Positions 1 to 5,512 of a DNA stretch of 6,280 nucleotides are shown piece by piece; positions within the stretch are counted from its first letter, which is position 1, and each line of letters begins with the position of its first letter. Origin of the DNA: Gemmatimonadota bacterium. GTDB lineage: Bacteria > Gemmatimonadota > Gemmatimonadetes > Gemmatimonadales > GWC2-71-9. Below the pieces are notes generated by a model. It had not been told where the DNA came from. It made no database searches and was given only the letters and a program-made list of their open reading frames with translations. Both the position numbers and the translations under genes were made by a program. Location of the stretch: contig JAOUDR010000178.1 of the NCBI GenBank assembly GCA_029859185.1, positions 1 through 6,280 of the forward strand, read 5' to 3'.

Positions 1-701
1 GCCACGGTGGCGCGGCCAAAGTCGCGCGCCCGCTGGAGCAGCTCGGTCGCGGTCTGCTCGTCCCCCCGGCGCCGGTGGATCATCGCCAGATGATAGACGC
101 TGCTGACCTCGCCAATGCCCTCGCTCATGCTGGCGCGGAATTCCCGAGCCGCGGCGTCCATGTCGTCCCGCCGCTCGTGGATCACCCCAACGTGGTACCG
201 GGCCATGAGGTACTCCGGCGTGAGCGTGGAGCACTGCTCGAAATGCTCCATGGCCTGATCGAGCTCGCCGGCGTGGAACAGCGCAATGGCCAACCGATAG
301 TGCGCGGCGTTGTAGTGGGGATCGATCGCGAGGCAGCGGCGATACGCACGCACCGCGGATGGCATGTTGCCCCGGTGGTAGTACGCGACCCCGAGGTCGT
401 AGGCACAGACCACGAACGAGGGCGCCAGCTCCAGCGCCCGCTCGTAGCGCTCGATGGCCAGGTCCAGCGTCCCCTGATGATAGTAGACCGTCCCGAGCAT
501 GTGCTGGGCCAGTGCATTATCGGGTTCCATCTCCGCGAGGCGCTCGAGCTCGCGGCGGGCCTCCTGGTGCTTGCCATCCAGCTCGAGGCGGAGCGGCACG
601 AGCAATCGCTGGTCCACCCAGGCATCGCGCAGGAACATCCCACATTCGGCACAGAACTTGTCAGTCGCAGCCGCATCGCGGCCGCAGCGCTTGCAACGCA
701 T
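1..701 (-). CDS. Zinc-ribbon and tetratricopeptide-repeat (TPR) protein, 3' end cut by window edge
   Basis: I read this frame directly from the reverse complement: it is open for 233 codons from an ATG at 701 and runs off the left edge without a stop. The N-terminus is a small zinc ribbon with two CxxCG knuckles, Cys3/Cys6 and Cys17/Cys20. The rest is a run of TPR helices: the repeat-end prolines fall at residues 60, 94, 128 and 162, exactly 34 apart, with the usual Gly/Tyr/Ala positions between them (for example LGTVYYHQG and LGVAYYHRG). At least five repeats are visible and a sixth begins before the edge. No signal peptide or membrane segment is seen, so it should be cytoplasmic. An AGGGA at 711-715, nine bases upstream, supports the start. 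TPR scaffolds bind proteins; the partner is unknown. It follows the CxxC gene after a 72-base gap, so membership of the same transcript is possible but unproven. Family call is firm, role is open. Confidence 0.85.
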   Translation of the reverse strand, partial: MRCKRCGRDAAATDKFCAECGMFLRDAWVDQRLLVPLRLELDGKHQEARRELERLAEMEPDNALAQHMLGTVYYHQGTLDLAIERYERALELAPSFVVCAYDLGVAYYHRGNMPSAVRAYRRCLAIDPHYNAAHYRLAIALFHAGELDQAMEHFEQCSTLTPEYLMARYHVGVIHERRDDMDAAAREFRASMSEGIGEVSSVYHLAMIHRRRGDEQTATELLQRARDFGRATV

Positions 702-773
702 GGTTGTCCGTCCCTTCGCTGGCGGTTCCGTCGGCTCCCGCTCCGTCAAAGATGCGTGCCCGGACGGCGGGGC

Positions 774-1088
774 TCAATCCTCCCCGGTCGGGGCCCTGCG
801 CCGCGTGTAGATGGTCCGGAACTGCAAGAGGGCCAGTAACTGGCAGTCGTCGCAGCCGTCCGGGAAGTCCTCACGACGGATTGGGTCGGCGGCGACCTCG
901 AAGCCGGCGCCCTGGTACAGGGCGACCACCTCGTCCAGCCGGGTCGCGTCCGTGATGAACCGCCGCTCCCACCCATCCGCCACGCGGGCCGGGTCCGGGG
1001 CCAGTTGCGCCTCCGACAGCATCCGGTGGGCCTCGCCCTGGACCACGCCCGACAGGCGCCGGACGATATCGTCGGAGGGGGAGGTCAT
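774..1088 (-). CDS. Small CxxC protein of unknown function, coupled to the reductase operon
   Basis: A 104-residue protein I do not recognise. Its ATG overlaps the TGA of the preceding ATPase-subunit gene (ATGA), and there is no Shine-Dalgarno sequence in front of it, so it is probably translated by ribosomes finishing that gene. The N-terminal half looks mainly helical (residues 6-30); a middle segment around LYQGAGFEV (57-65) suggests a small alpha/beta fold. Near the C-terminus is GCDDC (Cys79, Cys82), followed by a hydrophobic stretch and a basic tail FRTIYTRRR (90-98). One CxxC pair alone could bind half a metal site, complete a site in a dimer, or act in redox chemistry. No signal peptide or membrane helix is seen. 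Steady codon use, the exact overlap and the co-directional context argue that it is a real gene. A role in assembly or regulation of the reductase is inference from position only. Confidence 0.8.
   Translation of the reverse strand: MTSPSDDIVRRLSGVVQGEAHRMLSEAQLAPDPARVADGWERRFITDATRLDEVVALYQGAGFEVAADPIRREDFPDGCDDCQLLALLQFRTIYTRRRAPTGED
1085..1088 (-). promoter_or_regulatory. ATGA stop/start overlap (translational coupling)
   Basis: On the minus strand the bases read ATGA: the ATG at 1088 opens the CxxC protein and the TGA ending at 1085 closes the second ASKHA subunit. The bases before the ATG contain no purine-rich ribosome site, unlike the other genes here, which supports coupled re-initiation. 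Confidence 0.75.
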
Positions 1089-1897
1089 GCGACCGCGGCG
1101 TCGCCCAGCTGTTGCAGGCGTCGCTGGCCGAGGATCGCGGCGCCGAGTGCGGCCGTGAACTGTACGAGATCGCCGGGTGCCACATTAACGTCGGACTTCA
1201 ATTGGTCGCGGACGACCGCGGCCATCCGCTCGAAGCGCAGGATGCCGCCCACCAGCGTGAACTCGGGCTCCAACCCCACCCGCCTGAGCAGCTGCACCGA
1301 ACGCCCCACCAACGAGACGACGGCACCGTGCATGATGTCCGCCGGTGCGACGCCCTGCGAGAGATGGTTGATCACCTCCGACTCCGCAAACACCGCGCAG
1401 ACGCCGGAGATGGCGATGGGGTCCTTGGAGGTCGAGACGAGGGGGCCGATCTCCTCCGTGGAGAATCCCATGTAGCGGGCCGTCTTCTCGAGGAACGCCC
1501 CCGTACCGGCGGCACACTTGTCGTTCAGCCGGAACGATTTCACCTTGGCCCCCACCCCGAGTCGGCTGGCCTTCATGGTCTGGCCGCCGACGTCCAGGAT
1601 CGTGCGCGTGCCGGGGAACAGGTGGGTTGCTCCGCGGGCGGCGGCGGTGAGGTCCGTCACCTGGACGTCGCTCAGTTCCACCTGGTGTCGGCCAAAGCCC
1701 GTCGCCACGGTATAGCGCACCGCGTCCCGCGGAAGTCCTGCCGCCTCCAGCGCCGCGGCAAGCGTTTCCCCCGCAATCTGGGTCAGCTTGAATCCCGTGG
1801 GCCGCATCGCGCGCCCCACCATCTCGAGGTCGTCGTCGAGGACGACCGCCTTCGTGTAGGTCGAGCCGACATCGATGCCGGCGGTATAGGTCGTCAC
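1085..1897 (-). CDS. bzdQ: Class I benzoyl-CoA reductase ATPase subunit (BzdQ-like ASKHA/BcrA-BadF family)
   Basis: This is a 270-residue member of the BcrA/BadF/BzdPQ/HgdC ASKHA ATPase family, which hydrolyses ATP to push electrons from ferredoxin into the ring-reducing subunits. Visible motifs: phosphate-1 loop DVGSTYTK (9-16), TGFGRH (66-71), phosphate-2 DVGGQTMKAS (102-111), LNDKCAAGTGAFLEK with Cys128, GVCAVFAESE with Cys167, and the adenosine-side LVGGI (215-219). Cys128 and Cys167 are the pair that in this family ligates one [4Fe-4S] cluster shared across the ATPase dimer. The GTG start at 1897 is chosen because GGGAGG lies seven bases upstream and the ASKHA motif begins right after it; the frame stays open to a GTG at 1975, but those 26 extra residues look like non-coding sequence. 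P versus Q is assigned mainly by gene order (N-O-P-Q), so the symbol is less certain than the family. The gene lies 78 bases after the other ATPase subunit and overlaps the next gene. Confidence 0.85.
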   Translation of the reverse strand: MTTYTAGIDVGSTYTKAVVLDDDLEMVGRAMRPTGFKLTQIAGETLAAALEAAGLPRDAVRYTVATGFGRHQVELSDVQVTDLTAAARGATHLFPGTRTILDVGGQTMKASRLGVGAKVKSFRLNDKCAAGTGAFLEKTARYMGFSTEEIGPLVSTSKDPIAISGVCAVFAESEVINHLSQGVAPADIMHGAVVSLVGRSVQLLRRVGLEPEFTLVGGILRFERMAAVVRDQLKSDVNVAPGDLVQFTAALGAAILGQRRLQQLGDAAVA

Positions 1898-1904
1898 GTG
1901 CGAG

Positions 1905-1910
1905 CCTCCC
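1905..1910 (-). promoter_or_regulatory. Ribosome binding site GGGAGG that fixes the GTG start at 1897
   Basis: The minus strand reads GGGAGG, then seven bases, then GTG. This strong site places the start at 1897 rather than at the in-frame GTG at 1975, which directly follows the previous stop codon. Confidence 0.75.
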
Positions 1911-1945
1911 GTTGCTGCGCCGCTCCTGGCCAAACTCGGTCGGTC

Positions 1946-1967
1946 ATTCTGCAATCTGCATGCTGCA
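1946..1967. repeat. Short tandem degenerate repeat in the gap between the two ATPase genes
   Basis: The 78-base gap (1898-1975) contains three adjacent copies on the plus strand: ATTCTGCA, ATCTGCA and TGCTGCA, with a further decayed CGCCGCA following. The period is 7-8 bases. No function is evident; it could be slipped-strand expansion. The rest of the gap holds only the ribosome site of the downstream gene. Confidence 0.5.
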
Positions 1968-1975
1968 CGCCGCAC

Positions 1976-2782
1976 TCATCCCGTCTTCGCCGGGTGCCGG
2001 GCCGTGAGAATGTGGTCCAGCGCAAACAAGGCGGCCCCCAGGGCGCCCATGTAGTGCGAGTCGTCGCTCACGTTGACCTTGAGCCCGAGGCTGTGCTGCA
2101 GGGTCTCGATCATCGCGACGTTCTTGGCCACCCCGCCCGTGAACGTGATCTCCTCCTCGAGCCCCACGCGGCGGAGCAGGCCGGTGGAGCGGCCGGCAAT
2201 GGACTGGTGCACGCCGAGCAGAATGTCTTCGATCTTCTTGCCTTTGCCGAGCCAGGACAGGACCTCGGACTCCGCGAACACGGTGCAGGTGGTACTGATC
2301 TTGACGGGGCGCTGGCCGCGGAGCGCCGTCGGGCCCAGCTCATCGAGCGGAATGTCGAGCGCGCTCGAGGCCGCCCCGAGGAAGCGTCCGGTGCCCGCGG
2401 CACACTTGTCGTTCATGCAGAAGTCGACGATCTCGCCCGTCGGTGCCACCCGGATGGCCTTGGTATCCTGGCCGCCCATGTCGACGACGGTTCGCGTCTG
2501 AGGAAACATGTGCACTGCGCCGCGGCCATGGCAGCTGATCTCGGTCACCTGGGTGTTGCCGAAGGTGACCTTGTAGCGCCCGTAGCCGGTACCGACCACG
2601 TACTCGACCTCCTCCTCGCGGAGATCTCCGCTCCGGAGCGCTTCCTGGAACGCCTCTTCGGCAGCCCGGATGACGTTCGCCCCGGTCATCGTGAGCGAGC
2701 GGGAAACGATGCGACGCCCCTCGTCCACGATGACTGCCTTGGTCTGCGTCGAGCCTACGTCGACGCCGGCCGCATATGCCAT
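1976..2782 (-). CDS. bzdP: Class I benzoyl-CoA reductase ATPase subunit (BzdP-like ASKHA/HgdC family)
   Basis: A 268-residue ASKHA ATPase, a diverged paralogue of the next gene. Motifs: phosphate-1 loop DVGSTQTK (8-15), TGYGRY (65-70), phosphate-2 DMGGQDTKAI (101-110), MNDKCAAGTGRFL with Cys127, TTCTVFAESE with Cys166, and FTGGVAKN (214-221). Cys127 and Cys166 supply this subunit's half of the ligands for the cluster shared between the two ATPase subunits. The motif spelling is close to the homodimeric activators of 2-hydroxyacyl-CoA dehydratases (HgdC type), but two different ASKHA genes side by side are the mark of the heterotetrameric benzoyl-CoA reductases. A GGGAGG (2788-2793) five bases before the ATG supports the start. 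It follows the BzdO-like gene after 52 bases; a weak CCGCG/CGCGG inverted repeat at 2800-2816 lies in that gap and is not a convincing terminator. The symbol rests on gene order N-O-P-Q; the family assignment is firm. Confidence 0.85.
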   Translation of the reverse strand: MAYAAGVDVGSTQTKAVIVDEGRRIVSRSLTMTGANVIRAAEEAFQEALRSGDLREEEVEYVVGTGYGRYKVTFGNTQVTEISCHGRGAVHMFPQTRTVVDMGGQDTKAIRVAPTGEIVDFCMNDKCAAGTGRFLGAASSALDIPLDELGPTALRGQRPVKISTTCTVFAESEVLSWLGKGKKIEDILLGVHQSIAGRSTGLLRRVGLEEEITFTGGVAKNVAMIETLQHSLGLKVNVSDDSHYMGALGAALFALDHILTARHPAKTG

Positions 2783-2834
2783 GACCGCCTCCCGTGCTGC
2801 CGCGAGCTGGCCGCGGCTGGTCGTTCAGTGCTGC

Positions 2835-4136
2835 CTAGGTGTCGCGGAGCGTCGCCTGGGCACGACGCGACGCGAGTCCTTCGAAAAACGCGTCGATCCG
2901 GTTCTTGAGCTGCGCCTCCGACACCACCCGCCGATCCATCATGTCCGACTCGATGAACAGGCTCGGGATGTCGCGCGCGGCCATCAGGGCGCGCCGGTTG
3001 TCCGCCAGCCCGGTCGACACCGTCCGGCAGCTCTTGATGGGGTGATACACGAGCCCGTCGGCACCGAGGTCGTCCACCATCTTCACCAGGATGTCGGTCT
3101 GGAAGAACATGTTGTCCATCGCGTCGCGCACCCCAATGAGCAACCCCTCGGCGAGGCTCTCCAGCGGACGATCCAGGTCGTAGGTGAAGCCGAGGTTGGC
3201 GCCGCCGGAGGCGAACTGCAGGTAGGTCGATCCCACGAAGGTGCCGCCGAGTTCCGTGAACATCTCGGTGAAGCGCCGGAAGATCGGGTAGCACGGCACG
3301 CCGATGAACAGCAGCCGATAGCGCTCGTCAGTCAGGGTGCCGATGCCGTGCGCGCTCTTGTACTCCATCTCCTCGACGAGGTCCGTGAAGTACTGCGCGC
3401 CTTCCGGCGCGCCCCGAAAGCCGTTGGCCACGCCGAGGAAGATGGTGCCGTCGGAGAGGGCATTGAACACGGAAGGCCGCGCCGCGTTCAGCTCGAGCAC
3501 CCGCTTCCACATCGTGTTCATGGTGTTCGCGTGGCCCATGGCCTCGCGCAGGCGGTCAATGTCGAACGGGACGCCGCTCACCCGCTCGAGGACGGGGATG
3601 AGCTCCTTGAGCTGCGCCAGGACGTACGCCCGGTCGTTCTCGAAGTCCCGGTCACCCGGCCAGGTCTGGCCACCGGCCGCGCGGCTCCCGGGGACGTCGA
3701 GCGTCACGACCGGGACCTTGTACATCCGCTCCCAGATCTCCGCCCATTTGATGTAGGTGTTGCACGCGTTGGTGTAGACCGCGATGGACGGTTTGGGGAT
3801 GCGTCCCATCGGCAGGACGCCACCGCGCAGCTGCGTCGCCACGTCGGCCTTGACGTACCCGCAGATATCGGGCGAGTAGCCGTGGTCCTCGGCCTCGTTC
3901 AAGTACTCGTGCGCCACGCGCCGGACGGCCGTCTGGAGCGAGTTGATCTCCGGGAAGACGATCGGGAAGTCGAACGTCCGGAGCAGCTCGGCGAGACTGC
4001 CCATCACGAAGACATAGGCGCTGCCACGGCCGGCCTCGGCCGCCGCCGTGAGGCCGGCGAACCACTCGCGAAACAGCCGCGCCCCGTCGGCGTTCCCGCG
4101 CCCCACGATCGTTTCGTCGGCCGTGTCCATCGCCAT
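2835..4136 (-). CDS. bzdO: Class I benzoyl-CoA reductase catalytic subunit (BzdO/BcrB-like)
   Basis: A 433-residue protein of the 2-hydroxyacyl-CoA dehydratase D-component family, matching the BcrB/BzdO branch in length and motifs. With the BzdN-like partner it forms the module that binds the aryl-CoA and the [4Fe-4S] clusters delivering electrons to the ring. Visible features: PEINSLQTA (62-70), DICGYVKADV with Cys92 (90-99), TNACNTYIKW with Cys125 (122-131), the FDIDRLREAM helix (191-200), GVPCYPIF with Cys282 (279-286), and HPIKSCRTVSTG with Cys370 (365-376). Cys92, Cys125 and Cys370 are the likely cluster ligands, judged by family motif position. The sequence reads closer to the Azoarcus Bzd type than to the Thauera Bcr type as far as I can recall them; this needs alignment. 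The start is the ATG at 4136 with AGGGGG (4142-4147) five bases away; that site overlaps the stop of the upstream gene (gap nine bases), so the two subunits are produced together. Confidence 0.9.
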   Translation of the reverse strand: MAMDTADETIVGRGNADGARLFREWFAGLTAAAEAGRGSAYVFVMGSLAELLRTFDFPIVFPEINSLQTAVRRVAHEYLNEAEDHGYSPDICGYVKADVATQLRGGVLPMGRIPKPSIAVYTNACNTYIKWAEIWERMYKVPVVTLDVPGSRAAGGQTWPGDRDFENDRAYVLAQLKELIPVLERVSGVPFDIDRLREAMGHANTMNTMWKRVLELNAARPSVFNALSDGTIFLGVANGFRGAPEGAQYFTDLVEEMEYKSAHGIGTLTDERYRLLFIGVPCYPIFRRFTEMFTELGGTFVGSTYLQFASGGANLGFTYDLDRPLESLAEGLLIGVRDAMDNMFFQTDILVKMVDDLGADGLVYHPIKSCRTVSTGLADNRRALMAARDIPSLFIESDMMDRRVVSEAQLKNRIDAFFEGLASRRAQATLRDT

Positions 4137-4145
4137 CGGTGCCCC

Positions 4146-5315
4146 CTAGTCGAACAACAGGTTCTCGACGAACGTCTCGAGCTGGATCTCCAGCGACTCG
4201 AAGCTCGACATGTTCTCCTCGAATTCGCTCACGAAGAACGGCACGCCAGCTTCCTCGAGCGCATGCGTGTACGTCACCTGCTCCTCCAGTCCCGGCTCGC
4301 ACATCTTGGCGGCCGTCACGATCGCCGCCTGCGCATCCGCACGCCGGATGCGCTCGAGCAGCATCGTTTCCTTCGGCTTCCGGAGGTCATGCTGGACCGG
4401 ACTGTACGAGGATCCCTCGAGATAGGCTTCCGCCAGATTCCCGAGCGGGTCGCCGTTGACGGGTACGTCCTCCAGAAGCCAGCGGAGCCCGATCATCAGA
4501 TCGTCGTCCACCACGTAGCACGACCGGGCGATCGCCCGGAGCAGGTCGAGGGGTGGTTGCTCACAGAAGCCGCCCTCGAAGACCACCCGCACACGATCGT
4601 GGCGGCGGACCTCCCGCTGGAGCAGGAGCGGGAGGGCGGTCTGGAGCAGCGCGTTGTGTTCCTCGCGCGGGATCAGACCGCCGACCGCCATCAGGGCGTA
4701 GGCCTCGTCGGCCGCCACGAGCCACGGGGTGTCGCGCTTGAGGGCATACAGCTCGCGGAGCAACGCCCGATTCGTGTTGAAGACCGCAAGCGACACCCGC
4801 AGGGCGTCGTCGGTCACCGCATGACCCGCGACCGCTTCGACCGTGCGGCGCAACCGGTCGTACTCGCCACGCAGGTACGTGGCGCTGTGCCCGGAGTTGG
4901 GGTTCTGCGGGAGGTACAGGATCTGGCAGGGGTAGGGGAAGTTGCGGCCCCAGACCGCCGCCAGGTTCCGCGCCGCGTCGCAGATGGGGTGCGTCACGAA
5001 CAGCTCCAGCTCGATCCGCTTGCTCAGGACCAGCTCCAGCGACGTCTTCACGATCGAGCAGAGATAGGAACCGAACCGGGAGTCGGCCTGCGTGGGCTCC
5101 ACGGGACCGCCGCGCACCTTGAACGGCAGCATCCCCGCCGCATGCACGATTTCCTCGGGGAAATACACCTGAAAATGCCCGGCGACGGTTCCCCCGGCTT
5201 CACGCCACCGCCGGACCGTCGGGTAGGTGTCGTCCTCGAGCAGCTCGCGACAAACAAGGATCACGTCGTCCAACGCGCGCCCCTGCCAGTCCGGGAAGGT
5301 CACGGGTGCGATCAT
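4146..5315 (-). CDS. bzdN: Class I benzoyl-CoA reductase catalytic subunit (BzdN/BcrC-like)
   Basis: A 389-residue 2-hydroxyacyl-CoA dehydratase D-component family protein, about the length of known BcrC/BzdN subunits. It pairs with the BzdO-like subunit to form the ring-reducing half of the enzyme. Motifs: HFQVYFPEEIVHAAGMLP (47-64), typical of the family's N-terminal domain; SYLCSIVKTSLEL with Cys86; HPICDAARNL with Cys112; FEGGFCEQPPLDLL with Cys251; and AKMCEPGLEEQ with Cys339. The tail ends ETFVENLLFD. Cys86, Cys112 and Cys339 are the best cluster-ligand candidates by motif; Cys22, 130, 251 and 266 are additional. The ATG at 5315 is preceded by GAGGGAG (5320-5326). It is the first gene after the 187-base repeat-bearing gap, so a separate promoter there is possible, though I cannot point to a clear -35/-10 pair. 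A simple 2-hydroxyacyl-CoA dehydratase is the main alternative; the full four-subunit set and the adjacent hydratase argue against it. Confidence 0.9.
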   Translation of the reverse strand: MIAPVTFPDWQGRALDDVILVCRELLEDDTYPTVRRWREAGGTVAGHFQVYFPEEIVHAAGMLPFKVRGGPVEPTQADSRFGSYLCSIVKTSLELVLSKRIELELFVTHPICDAARNLAAVWGRNFPYPCQILYLPQNPNSGHSATYLRGEYDRLRRTVEAVAGHAVTDDALRVSLAVFNTNRALLRELYALKRDTPWLVAADEAYALMAVGGLIPREEHNALLQTALPLLLQREVRRHDRVRVVFEGGFCEQPPLDLLRAIARSCYVVDDDLMIGLRWLLEDVPVNGDPLGNLAEAYLEGSSYSPVQHDLRKPKETMLLERIRRADAQAAIVTAAKMCEPGLEEQVTYTHALEEAGVPFFVSEFEENMSSFESLEIQLETFVENLLFD

Positions 5316-5377
5316 CAGGCTCCCTCGACAGTCATCGGCGTTCTCCGGCGATCACTCAGGTGTCTCCATCGCGCTGT

Positions 5378-5512
5378 TCCGTGGCCGTATCAATCCGGTA
5401 CTTCCATGCTCATCCAGCGCAGTCCGTGGCCAGGGCAGTCCGTGGCAGTCCGCGCTACTCCGTGTCATCCGTGACGCCAGGCTCATCGGGGTTGATCCGT
5501 GGCTATCCGTGG
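5378..5512. repeat. Degenerate TCCGTGG repeat array in the dch-bzdN gap
   Basis: Exact TCCGTGG copies on the plus strand begin at 5378, 5423, 5439, 5496 and 5506, with variants TCCGCG at 5449, TCCGTGT at 5459 and TCCGTGA at 5468. Several neighbours are 9, 10 or 16 bases apart, so part of the array has a period near 10 bp. The array fills most of the 187-base gap (5316-5502) and its last copy enters the end of the hydratase gene, supplying its final two codons. It is not a CRISPR (units too short, no spacers) and I see no hairpin strong enough for a terminator. It may be an intergenic repeat family of the host, or a helically phased protein-binding array; the sequence does not decide. Confidence 0.65.

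Noticed and set aside
182..676. A 164-codon minus-strand frame overlapping the TPR gene.
   Set aside because: Serine- and arginine-rich frame-shifted reading of the TPR gene; the frame starting at 701 shows the zinc ribbon and regular 34-residue repeats.
702..773. Possible terminator between the CxxC gene and the TPR gene (CCGTC...GACGG).
   Set aside because: Five-base stem with a loop of about 15 bases and no T-tract; not supportable.
2800..2816. Inverted repeat CCGCG/CGCGG in the gap between the BzdO- and BzdP-like genes, possible attenuator.
   Set aside because: Five-base stem with no T-run following; such matches are frequent in GC-rich sequence.
1112..2908. A 598-codon open frame on the plus strand.
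   Set aside because: Antisense to both ATPase-subunit genes, which carry full family motifs on the minus strand; the antisense translation resembles nothing and is rich in His and Arg.
5313..5335. A six-codon minus-strand reading frame (MTVEGA) whose TGA overlaps the ATG of the BzdN-like gene, resembling a leader peptide.
   Set aside because: Too short to distinguish from chance; it contains the ribosome site of the real gene and has no visible ribosome site of its own.
2670..5474. A very long open frame (934 codons) on the plus strand.
   Set aside because: It lies opposite the BzdN-, BzdO- and part of the BzdP-like genes, its translation is low in complexity and rich in Arg/His/Val/Leu with no family motif, and long antisense frames are expected in GC-rich coding DNA.
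5378..5512. CRISPR array.
   Set aside because: Repeat units are about 7-10 bases, degenerate, and have no uniform spacers; no cas genes are present.
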